A stretch of DNA of 64,000 nt, taken from positions 1-64,000 of the IMG/VR virus record IMGVR_UViG_3300008267_000014; one strand, given 5' to 3'. The notes beneath the pieces are model-generated. The model was not told the DNA's origin. It did no database searches and saw only the letters and a program-made list of their open reading frames with translations. This DNA comes from a virus. Position numbers and translations under genes: made by a program. This document shows, piece after piece, positions 26,726 through 36,627 of this stretch. The number at the start of each line of letters is the position of its first letter. The first letter of the stretch is position 1.

Positions 26726-27184
26726 ATGGCAAATGGTATAACATATGGGATTAATTTTCCGTTTAATGATTCTACGGATGGTAAATTCTTGGATTTATCT
26801 GAAACTAATCAGGAAGAAATTAGAAGTAACTTAATACATCTTTTATTAACAAGAAAAGGTACTAGATATTATCTACCTGATTTTGGAACTCGTTTATACG
26901 AATTTATATTTGAACCGATGGATGGTCCTACTTATTCCGAGATTGAATCTGAAATAAGAGAAACCGTTAAAGAATATATTCCCGGTATTACTATAACTAA
27001 AATGAGTATTTCACCGGCATCTGAAGGTGATGAGGATAAAGGTTCGTTTATCAACGGTAATGATGAACGTGTATTTAGAGTACCTGGTATTGGTACAAAA
27101 GAACATACCGCTAAAATTAGAATCGATTATAGACTAAATGATGATGCTTTTAGTACTAGCGATTTTGTTATTATTAATTTATAA
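26726..27184 (+). CDS. Baseplate wedge protein (T4 gp25 / GPW family)
   Basis: A 152-aa protein with the gp25-like lysozyme-fold wedge signature: 'EEIRSNLIHLLLTRKGTRYYLPDFGTRLYEFIFEP', then 'IESEIRETVKEYIPGI' and a C-terminal strand 'AKIRIDYRLND'. T4 gp25 (132 aa) joins the sheath to the baseplate and helps start sheath polymerisation. It is first in the wedge gene cluster, and the gp6-like gene follows 5 nt later, the usual pairing in contractile tails. It begins right after the nrdA terminator. Confidence 0.9.
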   Translation: MANGITYGINFPFNDSTDGKFLDLSETNQEEIRSNLIHLLLTRKGTRYYLPDFGTRLYEFIFEPMDGPTYSEIESEIRETVKEYIPGITITKMSISPASEGDEDKGSFINGNDERVFRVPGIGTKEHTAKIRIDYRLNDDAFSTSDFVIINL

Positions 27185-27189
27185 GAATT

Positions 27190-29028
27190 ATGGCTGAGAA
27201 AAAAATATCGTATACTACAAGAGATTTTGAATCGATTAGAACCGAGTTAGTTAATTTTACAAGGACGTATTATCCTGATTTATTGGATAATGTTAATGAT
27301 GCGTCAATATTTTCAGTAATATTGGATTTAAATGCCGCGGTTACTGATAATTTACAATTTAATATTGATAGAAGTATTCAAGAGACTGTGTTACAATACG
27401 CACAACAAAGGTCATCAATATATAATCTCGCTAGAACGTATGGTTTAAAAATACCGGGATTAAGACCTTCAGTTGCTTTAGTTGACTTTTCAATAACCGT
27501 ACCCGCTTATGGTGATAAAGAAGATATAAGATATTGTGGTATATTAAGGAGAGGTTCACAAATTAATGGTGCGGGACAAGTTTTTGAAACTGTTTATGAT
27601 ATTGATTTTTCTTCACCAATTAATAATGAAGGTTACCCTAATCGAGTTAAAATACCTAATTTTGACGCTAATAATAAGTTAATTAATTATACCATTACTA
27701 AACGAGAAACTGTTGTTAATGGAACTACTAAAGTGTTTAAAAAAGTTGTAACACCAAATGATGTTAAACCTTTTTATGAGTTATTTTTACCTGAGAAAAA
27801 TGTTTTAGGGATAACTAGTGTTTTATTAAAAGATGGTACACAATATGCTAACGTACCAAGTGTACAAGAATTTTTGGGTTTAGATAATAGATGGTATGAA
27901 GTTAAGTCATTAATTGAAGATAGAGTTTTTGTCGAAGACCCTACCAAAGTTTCTGATAGTCCTGGTATTAAAGTTGGTAAATATGTTACAACGAGTGACA
28001 AATTTATAACCGAATATACACCTGAAGGGTTTCTTAAAATGACCTTTGGTGGTGGTAGTCAATCTGCAGATGAGCAATTAAGAGAATTTGCAAGAAATGG
28101 ATATCAACTTAATTTAAATAAATATTCTAATAATTTCGCATTAGGGTCAACTTTAAAGGCTAACTCAACTGTATTCGTACAGTATCGTGTTGGTGGTGGT
28201 GTTTCTAGTAATTTAGGTGTTAATGTTATAAATAAAATAGGTACTGTTTCATTTTTTGTTAATGGTCCGTCTGAAACAATGAATACTACGGTTGTAAATT
28301 CATTAAGATGTAATAACGTTACTGCTGCTATTGGGGGTGCTGATTTTCCTAGTTTAGAGGAAGTTAGAAATTTAGTTTCTTTTAACTTTTCAGCTCAAAA
28401 TAGAGCGGTGACTATTGATGATTATAACTCATTAATTAGAACTATGCCGTCACAGTTTGGAGCACCTGCTAAAGTGGCAATCACTGAAGAAAATAATAAA
28501 ATTATAATTAAGATGTTATCTTATGACGAATCAGGTAAATTAACTGAAATCGTTTCTGACACTCTAAAAAATAATGTTGCGAATTATTTATCTAATTATC
28601 GAATGATGAATGATTATATCTCTATTCAAACTGCAAATGTTATTGATTTAGGTGTAACAATTGATTTAGTTTTAGATTCAAGTCAGAACCAAGGTACTGT
28701 TATTAGTAAAGTAATTAATATTGTATCCGATTTCTTTGAACCGACTAATCGACAAATGGGTCAAAATGTGAACGTTTCTGAATTAAGAAAAGAGATTCAG
28801 TCCGAAAATGGTATTATCACAATATCTAATATTTCATTTTTTAATAAAGTGGGGGGACAATATTCATCATCACAAACATCACAAAGATATGTTGATAATG
28901 AAACAAGAGAAATTGAATTAATTGATGATACGATATTCGCGGAACCTAAACAAATTTATCAAATAAGATATCCTAATAAGGATATAAATATTAGGGTTAA
29001 AAACCAAACAACGACTAATTTTAGTTGA
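27190..29028 (+). CDS. Baseplate wedge protein (T4 gp6 / baseplate J family)
   Basis: A 612-aa protein close in length to T4 gp6 (660 aa), the wedge ring component. The N-terminus 'ISYTTRDFESIRTELVNF' with 'SIFSVILDLNAAVTDNLQFNIDR' and 'RSSIYNLARTYGLKIPGLRPS' is the family's recognisable opening. The middle contains 'TFGGGSQ' and 'VFVQYRVGGGVSSNLGVNVI', and the C-terminal part 'RAVTIDDYNSLIRTMPSQFGAPAKV' and 'LSNYRMMNDYISIQ', both typical of gp6/J proteins. With gp25-like upstream it forms the core wedge. The 72-nt gap downstream holds a late-promoter-like element for the next gene. Confidence 0.9.
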   Translation: MAEKKISYTTRDFESIRTELVNFTRTYYPDLLDNVNDASIFSVILDLNAAVTDNLQFNIDRSIQETVLQYAQQRSSIYNLARTYGLKIPGLRPSVALVDFSITVPAYGDKEDIRYCGILRRGSQINGAGQVFETVYDIDFSSPINNEGYPNRVKIPNFDANNKLINYTITKRETVVNGTTKVFKKVVTPNDVKPFYELFLPEKNVLGITSVLLKDGTQYANVPSVQEFLGLDNRWYEVKSLIEDRVFVEDPTKVSDSPGIKVGKYVTTSDKFITEYTPEGFLKMTFGGGSQSADEQLREFARNGYQLNLNKYSNNFALGSTLKANSTVFVQYRVGGGVSSNLGVNVINKIGTVSFFVNGPSETMNTTVVNSLRCNNVTAAIGGADFPSLEEVRNLVSFNFSAQNRAVTIDDYNSLIRTMPSQFGAPAKVAITEENNKIIIKMLSYDESGKLTEIVSDTLKNNVANYLSNYRMMNDYISIQTANVIDLGVTIDLVLDSSQNQGTVISKVINIVSDFFEPTNRQMGQNVNVSELRKEIQSENGIITISNISFFNKVGGQYSSSQTSQRYVDNETREIELIDDTIFAEPKQIYQIRYPNKDINIRVKNQTTTNFS

Positions 29029-29078
29029 TGATTTATTTTAAAATTTTTTGTTTTATCTTTTAAAAATAGTATATAAAG

Positions 29079-29086
29079 TATTTATT
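29079..29086 (+). promoter_or_regulatory. Candidate late promoter element (TATTTATT)
   Basis: TATTTATT ends 14 nt before the ATG at 29101, in the 72-nt non-coding gap after the gp6-like gene. Confidence 0.45.
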
Positions 29087-29100
29087 TTTAAATTAATAAA

Positions 29101-32100
29101 ATGTCAAATTCATATAGAATAAGAACAACACCTGGTGTTGATAAATCAGTTAAGGTAACATTAGAACAGGATTTTGAATTTTTAGAAATACTCTCATTAA
29201 AAGTATTACAAAGTCAAGTTTATACGAGAGTTTGTTCCGATTACGGTGTTATTGTAGGTCGTGTAAGTGTTAATAACGGGTTTGGTATTCCAAACGCTAA
29301 AGTATCAGTATTCATCCCTTTAGAAGATTCTGATAGTGGTAACCCTGTAATTACTGAATTATATCCTTATAAAACTTTAAGTACAACTAATGATGATGGT
29401 TATAGGTATAATCTTTTACCAACTGAACCCTCATATAGTAACCATATTCCAACAGGTTCATTTTTCACTAGAGAAGATGTTTTAACTAACCCTAATAAAA
29501 TTGAGGTTTACGATAAGTATTATAAGTATAATGCCGTGACTAATGAAAGTGGTGATTATATGATTTTTGGTGTTCCGGTGGGTTCACAAACAATTGTTGT
29601 TAATGTTGATTTATCTGATATTGGTGAGTTCTCATTATCACCTCAAGATTTAATTAGAATGGGTCGTGCTACCGAATCACAAGTAAGTGGTACTAAGTTT
29701 AAGTCTTCCGCCAATTTAAATGAATTACCTCAAATTATAACTATAAATAGAACTTTAGATGTTGAACCTTTTTGGGGTGATGAAAGTGTTTGTACGTTAG
29801 GTATTACAAGAACAGATTTTGACTTATCAGATGAGGCGAATATTGATATTCGACCTACAGCAATCTTTATGGGTTCTATTTTATCAACTAATGACGATTA
29901 CAGTCTTAAAGCGAATTGTCGACCCGCATTGAAATCGGGTGAATTATGTAGTTTGGTTGTTGGTCCTGGTGAGATATTAGCAATTAGACAAACCATTGAT
30001 ATTGATAATAATGGTAGACCTATATTAGAAGAATTTAAATTAGAATCCGGTGGTAAAGTAATAGATGATAACGGTACTTGGTTAATTGATGTACCAATGA
30101 ATTTAGATTATGTTGTTATAAATGAATTTGGTGAGAGAGTTTTATCTAACGACCCTAAAGTTGGGATTCCAACTAAAGGTAAATATCGATTTAAAGTTAA
30201 ATGGGGACAACCTCCTACATTATCGGAATCAGTTAAAAGAGCATATTTTTTAGTTCCTAATATAAAAGAGTATGGGTGGGTGACATCATCGGATGACCCA
30301 TTATATAAGTCATTCACTACTGACGAATATGAAAGAGTTAAAAAATCATATACGTTTAGTTTAAATTGGGATGATTACGGTAGTATTGATAATACGACAG
30401 GATTACCTGATACTATCGGGTTACAAATGATACAAGAAGCGATTGATTGCGAAGACAGATTTTATGATATGACTTTCAATAAAGTTTATACTGTGTCACA
30501 AATGATAACTCAATATCGAAAAGGTACTGCCAAAAGAAGATTCATTTCAATAAAAGATATTGTTAATGATACTTGTGAGAGTGAAAATTACAAATTTCCA
30601 ACTAACGATGCTTATAAAAAAACCGACATTTTATTTTTAGTATTTACAATATTTAGTTTATTGTTTAGACCTACATTATATGTTTTAGTTTTATTATTAC
30701 ATATATTATCATTTATTGTTGTTTACATTTTAGTACCCTTATTAACTTTATTAGTTAGATTAATACAGGCGGTTGCAAAAATAGTTCAGAAACTGGCTAG
30801 TTTGGTAAGTATTAGCATTTCATTACCTAATTTTAGTGAACTTTTAGATAAACTTAACGATATTAAAAACCGGTTTACTAATTTCAAAATACCTAATTTA
30901 ACATATCCTGATTGTGAATTATGTGACTGTAACGACCCATCAACCCAAAGTCCTGATAATACACAGACAATACCGGGGTCTATTAATCAGACTAATGAAA
31001 TAATAAATACAGATGGGAGTAATTTATTATTACCGATTAGTAATGTTATTATTTATAATCAAATAACAGGGTATGATATAAGTGTTAATGAGTTACTTTC
31101 TGGATATCAGATACCTATGACAGGTAATATACCTAATTATGTTGGTACTCCTTATCCTATACCTAATCCTAATAACGCTAATAGTGGTTTACAAACCGAT
31201 TATTATTTTACAAGCGATTTACCGTTATCGGAAAGACTTAATTTATTTAACACTAAATCTAAATATTTTAATAATGTTGTCGGTGGTGGTGTTAATCAAA
31301 TAAAAGTTAAATTCGATACTGTTTTAAATCCATCACCAAGTAAGTACCATTTAGATAATGTTATGGTGGTTATGGTGTCTGAAAATCAAATTAATAAATT
31401 TAGTAGTGGACAGATATTATCATTTCAGGATGTTAAATTATCGGGTGATATAAATATTAATACTGATGAAATAAATGATTATGGTACTAATAGTATTACA
31501 GGTAGTACGTTATTAAATGATACTATAATTACGCAAAAAACAATAACTTATTCAGACCCTAATGGAGGACCAACGTATTTAAGTGTTGTTTATAATTTAA
31601 CAGGTAAAACATCTGATAATGAATGTAAATACGCTAGATATCCTGTAGATATTGAATATTTCCAAGTAATAACAGGTGTTACATATAATAATTATACGGC
31701 ACATACCGACACATCATTAGTCAATTCTTTAAATACACGTTTTTTAAATAATGATACGTATATTAACACAATTAATTCATTAATGAATGTCCAAGGGCTT
31801 AATAATGGGTGTGCGACAAATCAGAAATTTGTAAAACCTATTAACTTAATTAATGGATATGAAAAAAAATATATTGTTTTTTTAGTGAGAGGTGTAGACC
31901 CTAATTCCACTAGAGTGAAATGTGAGTACGATTTAAGTAAATTATTTGGATATAATAATTGGGGTTATATTAAAGTGAGCGGTTTATTTAAATTAAATAT
32001 TCCTATTCAAGGAACGCCTCTAAATATTAAACATACCGTTAATGATAATAATACTATTGATACATATAGTAATTTGAAACTTTTTTACCCATCTATGTTT

Positions 32101-34068
32101 TTCCAACCTGGTAATCAAATGTCAGGTTTTACAACATCATTACCTAAATACTATTCTAATTTAGATAATACAACTATACCGTCTAATTTAGGGGTAATTA
32201 ATGATGTTAATTATGGTTTAAAAATTAAAAATGATAATGATTATACGTTAGAATGGGTTAAGCATACTATAGATACGGCTTGTAATGTTAGTGGTGATTT
32301 AACATATGCCCCAATCCAAACCCAACCGTTGAATAATTCTAGAACGTACATACCTTTTGAACCTATCGAAGGTGGTTCATTTATGTATTTAAATGTAAGT
32401 TTTAATCATTTACCATTTGTAAAGTGGCCGACCAATCAAATTAACATTAGTTACTATAGTAGAAAATACAATAATAATGTTAATATATTACCTAGTAATA
32501 ATTTAACTAACAATATAGTAATGAGGTCAGATAGATTGCCGACTTCAACCATGGTATATGAACCTAAAAAAGGTAATGATAATAGTTATCTACTTAATTC
32601 TAATCCTATCACGTCTGTTTATTTAGTGAGTGATGATGGATTTATTTCTTCTTCTAATAATGTTACTAACGAAATTGGTGATGATATACCGGTAATAATA
32701 CCAAATCCTTTATTAAATAGTTTTAGTTGTAATGGGTTAGTCCCTTTAAATTGTTATTATAATTCAGGTGGTACTGTCAAAATACAACCATCAGGTAATA
32801 GTTGTTATAAACATAATGATGGTAATTTAAAATTAGAAAATGGGTGTTATATATTAGTTACCACACCTATTAAAACATTATTGAGTGATTTTAGTGTTAT
32901 TACCGAATGGTTGAGTCGATTAACAATTAGTTTTGCGGCATGTAGGAACGTTTTTGGTCATATATTTACAAATAATTGGGTAAATGGAACTTTATATGCG
33001 TTTAGTTTTAAAAATAACAGATATTTTAATTCTAAGAATGTTCCTTATTCTGTATATTGTAAAGATAATCTATTTTTTGATAACACAGAAACTTATAATT
33101 TTTATTATAGGTGTAGTCCATGGGATTTTACAAATAAAAAATTTATAGGTAAAAATAGTCCTGGATATGATGGAAACGAAAAAAATTTACTATATCCTAC
33201 AACAATAATGGATTTGGGACCTAGAGATTTTTACTCACAAGAAATTGCATTGTCAAACAATTTTGATGGTTATGTAATGAAAAATTTAAATAACACTAGT
33301 TTTGGTGATGTATCAGAAATACTTAATTTGTTTATTATTACTAGACTTACAAATAGCTCATTTATACAAAAATTAATCGCTGGTACAACAGTAGATAGTT
33401 TTTTTAGTCGTAAAAATAGAATGATTGACGGAGATTATGCTCAGATGATTTCAATTAATTCGGAAGTCGGTGTAACACCTTTTGAAGCTGAAAATTATCC
33501 TAACCCTAATCAGATTTATTATAACGGTGGTGCATCTACAGATGGTGTGTTTGGAATATTTTTTAGTTCAGATACTCAAGTTAGGGATTATTTAACCCCT
33601 AAAAGAACAATAAACGTTAATAACTTACCTATCACTAATTCTTGTTCGTTTGAATATATACCGGTTAAATCACAAATAGTACCATTTTATCAGTGGGATG
33701 TTAAACAAAATAGTGATGGTGATAGTATATTTGGCTCTCAATTAAACAATTGGTTTACTAATGAAGTTGATACGAATGGGTTTTTTAGTAGTAGATATCA
33801 ATCGATGGATAGAATCCAACCGGTATCTAGATATTTTAGAGGGAATAATATGACTCAAACTAATTATTATAAAGGATATATTTATTCTGTTGATAATAGT
33901 GGTAATTTAAGTGGGTCGGTATCAAATTGGAATCAAAATTCAGGTATTTATAGTAGAGCAATTACTAATGGTGCACCGTTTCACTTCTTTTTTGGTTTAA
34001 AACGAGGGAAATCGGCTTTCGATAGGTTCACTACTAAATGGATTGACACAACAAATGAAAATGATTAA
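29101..34068 (+). CDS. Large baseplate/tail protein with a membrane-type hydrophobic segment, 1655 aa
   Basis: A virion protein by context, between the gp6-like wedge and other tail genes. An N-terminal region (about 45-170) contains 'GVIVGRVSVNNGFGIPNAKVSVFIPL' character and 'NESGDYMIFGVPVGSQTIVVNV', resembling carboxypeptidase-regulatory (transthyretin-like) beta-sandwich domains. Residues about 510-556 are strongly hydrophobic ('FLVFTIFSLLF', 'LYVLVLLLHILSFIVVYILVPLLTLLV'), enough for two membrane spans. An amphipathic helix and a Cys cluster 'CELCDCND' follow. The remaining ~1000 residues are Asn/Ser/Tyr-rich and beta-like. A hydrophobic hairpin in a tail protein suggests membrane insertion during DNA delivery, but this is inference. 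It ends in a TAATG overlap with the next gene. Confidence 0.55.
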   Translation: MSNSYRIRTTPGVDKSVKVTLEQDFEFLEILSLKVLQSQVYTRVCSDYGVIVGRVSVNNGFGIPNAKVSVFIPLEDSDSGNPVITELYPYKTLSTTNDDGYRYNLLPTEPSYSNHIPTGSFFTREDVLTNPNKIEVYDKYYKYNAVTNESGDYMIFGVPVGSQTIVVNVDLSDIGEFSLSPQDLIRMGRATESQVSGTKFKSSANLNELPQIITINRTLDVEPFWGDESVCTLGITRTDFDLSDEANIDIRPTAIFMGSILSTNDDYSLKANCRPALKSGELCSLVVGPGEILAIRQTIDIDNNGRPILEEFKLESGGKVIDDNGTWLIDVPMNLDYVVINEFGERVLSNDPKVGIPTKGKYRFKVKWGQPPTLSESVKRAYFLVPNIKEYGWVTSSDDPLYKSFTTDEYERVKKSYTFSLNWDDYGSIDNTTGLPDTIGLQMIQEAIDCEDRFYDMTFNKVYTVSQMITQYRKGTAKRRFISIKDIVNDTCESENYKFPTNDAYKKTDILFLVFTIFSLLFRPTLYVLVLLLHILSFIVVYILVPLLTLLVRLIQAVAKIVQKLASLVSISISLPNFSELLDKLNDIKNRFTNFKIPNLTYPDCELCDCNDPSTQSPDNTQTIPGSINQTNEIINTDGSNLLLPISNVIIYNQITGYDISVNELLSGYQIPMTGNIPNYVGTPYPIPNPNNANSGLQTDYYFTSDLPLSERLNLFNTKSKYFNNVVGGGVNQIKVKFDTVLNPSPSKYHLDNVMVVMVSENQINKFSSGQILSFQDVKLSGDININTDEINDYGTNSITGSTLLNDTIITQKTITYSDPNGGPTYLSVVYNLTGKTSDNECKYARYPVDIEYFQVITGVTYNNYTAHTDTSLVNSLNTRFLNNDTYINTINSLMNVQGLNNGCATNQKFVKPINLINGYEKKYIVFLVRGVDPNSTRVKCEYDLSKLFGYNNWGYIKVSGLFKLNIPIQGTPLNIKHTVNDNNTIDTYSNLKLFYPSMFFQPGNQMSGFTTSLPKYYSNLDNTTIPSNLGVINDVNYGLKIKNDNDYTLEWVKHTIDTACNVSGDLTYAPIQTQPLNNSRTYIPFEPIEGGSFMYLNVSFNHLPFVKWPTNQINISYYSRKYNNNVNILPSNNLTNNIVMRSDRLPTSTMVYEPKKGNDNSYLLNSNPITSVYLVSDDGFISSSNNVTNEIGDDIPVIIPNPLLNSFSCNGLVPLNCYYNSGGTVKIQPSGNSCYKHNDGNLKLENGCYILVTTPIKTLLSDFSVITEWLSRLTISFAACRNVFGHIFTNNWVNGTLYAFSFKNNRYFNSKNVPYSVYCKDNLFFDNTETYNFYYRCSPWDFTNKKFIGKNSPGYDGNEKNLLYPTTIMDLGPRDFYSQEIALSNNFDGYVMKNLNNTSFGDVSEILNLFIITRLTNSSFIQKLIAGTTVDSFFSRKNRMIDGDYAQMISINSEVGVTPFEAENYPNPNQIYYNGGASTDGVFGIFFSSDTQVRDYLTPKRTINVNNLPITNSCSFEYIPVKSQIVPFYQWDVKQNSDGDSIFGSQLNNWFTNEVDTNGFFSSRYQSMDRIQPVSRYFRGNNMTQTNYYKGYIYSVDNSGNLSGSVSNWNQNSGIYSRAITNGAPFHFFFGLKRGKSAFDRFTTKWIDTTNEND

Positions 34069-35834
34069 TGGGAAATGTAAATGATATTAGAATTGTATTA
34101 GGTAGTTTAAGATATAAATCAGCGTCAGACACTGATTCATCTATCCAACTACCTTTAGTACAAACTGTTAAAGAAAATATTGAATTTGATAGAACAATTA
34201 ATGTTGATTTAGCAGAAGTCTATGATAAAGAAAGACAAGAATCAACAATAGTTAGACCTACTTGTAAGTTTTCAGTTTTATTTAAAAATTCATATACAGG
34301 AACAACAAACTATACACCATTTAAAAATAATTTATATTACGTAAATGCGTCTAATACCGCGGCTTTACAATGTAATAGTAATTCTAATTCTGTCTTATGG
34401 GGTGGGTTTCCACAGTATAATGAATTTGATTTTATAAGAAACGATTATAATGTTTCAGGGTATACTTTACCGCCAAATAATCATATTGATTTTGTGGCTA
34501 AAAGTGCCTCTACCTATAATTGGAATTTTTTTATGAGTTATCCGTATAGTAATAACTTAACAAAAAAAATGAGTGCGTATAATCCTGATTATGGTGTAAC
34601 ATTAAATTGGGTTGCCGGTGACGGATTACCTTTTGTCATCACTAACGCATCTGAAGGTGGTAATAATATCGTTAGTCTAAAATCACCATTAAAACATGGT
34701 TTATCAATTGGTGAATATGTTAAATTAAGTATTAGTTACAATAATAATCAATATTATCAGGTTTATTCTTTGGGTGACTTTGGAGGTAATAATAGTGATT
34801 ATATTTTTAATATATTTAATTACGGTTTTACAGGGTCTACGTTTAGTGACGGTATTAATGGTACGTTTGTTCGAGTTGTTGATATAAACAATACGGGAGA
34901 TACGACTTCAAAGTACTATGTTAAACAAATTAAATTGTTAACTAATGTTGATGATGCGGTTATGACTAAAGCCGGATTTGAACAAAATATTTTTGGTGGT
35001 AGTAAAAAATTTGAAAGTAGTGGATTAACACCTAATCATATTGAAAGAGTTTCTATTAAAGAAGGTGCTCAATCATATACATTATCATTTAATAAGGATT
35101 TTGATATAAGTGAAATACGAGATAATCAAAAAAGACCTATAACTGAATTATTCTTTACTGTTATTTGGAAAGGGTATTTTGGATGGACATTCGGAATACC
35201 TAATGGAATTAATTATTATGGATTGAAACAGGGTTATGAATGTAACTTACAGTTGATAAATAATTTACCAAATACATGGTGGACTAATTCTAATTCTGAT
35301 AATAGAACTAATTTCCCTATGGGTACTTATACAACACCATTAGGGACTAAACCTTTTACTTATATTAAATCACTTAAAGCTGGTGATATTATTGACGGTG
35401 AATATTGTGAATTTAATGATTTTGAGCAAACCGAAAGAGTAATTAGTCCAATATATCACAAATTCACATTTAATCCATTTGTGTTTAATAATAAAGGAAA
35501 TTTACCAAATTCTAATAATTTATTTGGGTATTATTATGAACCACATCATAAAATAACAATTAAAGAATATTCTGAATATGTTGAAGAAGGTGATATAGAT
35601 TCTGTTGATAATGTCCCTGACTATTCATACTTCTCAACCACTAAAAATTCATTTGTATGGAAAGATATTTATCCTTACGGTTATATTGATTCTAATAATG
35701 TTGGTGTTGATTATCCATTTGTTAATGGTAAACATTACCCACATACTAATACAATTTTTAGAATAATCCCTGAAGGTACTAATTTCATAAACAATACGAC
35801 TGTAGCTGAACCGACAATTGATGGATGCGAATAA
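34068..35834 (+). CDS. Tail structural protein of unknown family
   Basis: A 588-aa protein starting in a TAATG overlap with the previous gene, so translation is probably coupled. The N-terminus ('NDIRIVLGSLRYKSASDTDSSI', 'IEFDRTINVDLAEVYDKERQEST') and the aromatic, Asn-rich, beta-like remainder fit a virion part. A segment 'SIKEGAQSYTLSFNKDFDISEIRDNQKRPITELFFTVIWKG' may be a domain boundary. I do not recognise a family. The position between the large wedge-associated protein and small tail proteins indicates a baseplate or fibre-attachment role. Confidence 0.55.
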   Translation: MGNVNDIRIVLGSLRYKSASDTDSSIQLPLVQTVKENIEFDRTINVDLAEVYDKERQESTIVRPTCKFSVLFKNSYTGTTNYTPFKNNLYYVNASNTAALQCNSNSNSVLWGGFPQYNEFDFIRNDYNVSGYTLPPNNHIDFVAKSASTYNWNFFMSYPYSNNLTKKMSAYNPDYGVTLNWVAGDGLPFVITNASEGGNNIVSLKSPLKHGLSIGEYVKLSISYNNNQYYQVYSLGDFGGNNSDYIFNIFNYGFTGSTFSDGINGTFVRVVDINNTGDTTSKYYVKQIKLLTNVDDAVMTKAGFEQNIFGGSKKFESSGLTPNHIERVSIKEGAQSYTLSFNKDFDISEIRDNQKRPITELFFTVIWKGYFGWTFGIPNGINYYGLKQGYECNLQLINNLPNTWWTNSNSDNRTNFPMGTYTTPLGTKPFTYIKSLKAGDIIDGEYCEFNDFEQTERVISPIYHKFTFNPFVFNNKGNLPNSNNLFGYYYEPHHKITIKEYSEYVEEGDIDSVDNVPDYSYFSTTKNSFVWKDIYPYGYIDSNNVGVDYPFVNGKHYPHTNTIFRIIPEGTNFINNTTVAEPTIDGCE

Positions 35835-36627
35835 TAGATATAGAATTAAATTAACTAATGATAATAATCAGTTTATTAACATACCTTTAGAAATTAAATG
35901 GGATTTCACAGGTAGAGATGATAGTATTGAGTTATATGAAGATGAAGTTATTGGTGGAATTTTAGGAAGTCCCAAAGATTATGAAATTATGCGATTCGCA
36001 CATGATTCGCATATTGGTAGTAGTAGAACTGATGTTAATTACGAGTTTAATTTTTTTGGTGGGACTAAAATAGATATTCCTACTTCAACTATAACTGATT
36101 GGTCTTCTAGTTATCTAAAAGAAGGTTTTACCCAAACTCAAGTTTATTATTATGAAAAACCTTTTACTAAATCTTTCTTTAAATTAGATTTTTACGATAC
36201 AACTGATGTTAATACACAAACAATTTATATGACTATTATAATACCTGTTCAACAAGGGTTTACTGAGAATGTGTTAATATCGAGTTATTTGTCATCGGTT
36301 AAAATTAAAAAACCGACATTTAAATTAGATTACGTTGGTGATAAAGAAGGTTTTTTTATTTATTGGTTAAGAAAAGAAGAGATTAATGATTTAACCACTT
36401 TTTATATGAGTGCTAAATTTTTTGATGCTAGATTAGGTGTTTTTGTTAAAATGATGACAGTGCCACAATCTAACTTACCTGATAGATTTAATTTTGACGC
36501 TAATAAGTATTTTTATTATAAACTAAAAATTAATAGAGATAATTATACTTATTCGGTGTTTGATTTAAACAATGTAAGGATTGGTGATACAAACCCCATA
36601 AAATGGTATGAATATGTTAATCCGTAA
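35821..36627 (+). CDS. Tail structural protein of unknown family
   Basis: A 268-aa protein overlapping the previous gene by 14 nt. The frame also has a TTG at 35818, but the ATG at 35821 is the better start and gives 'MDANNRYRIKLTNDNN'. It is beta-rich, with 'FINIPLEIKWDFTGRDDSIELYEDE' and a repeated pattern of aromatic strands. No catalytic motif or membrane segment. It is coupled through TAATG to the following gene. Probably a small baseplate or fibre-connector protein, assigned by context only. Confidence 0.55.
   Translation: MDANNRYRIKLTNDNNQFINIPLEIKWDFTGRDDSIELYEDEVIGGILGSPKDYEIMRFAHDSHIGSSRTDVNYEFNFFGGTKIDIPTSTITDWSSSYLKEGFTQTQVYYYEKPFTKSFFKLDFYDTTDVNTQTIYMTIIIPVQQGFTENVLISSYLSSVKIKKPTFKLDYVGDKEGFFIYWLRKEEINDLTTFYMSAKFFDARLGVFVKMMTVPQSNLPDRFNFDANKYFYYKLKINRDNYTYSVFDLNNVRIGDTNPIKWYEYVNP

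Noticed and set aside
35818-35820. TTG start for the 35821 gene
   Set aside because: An ATG follows directly at 35821, and all other starts here are ATG.
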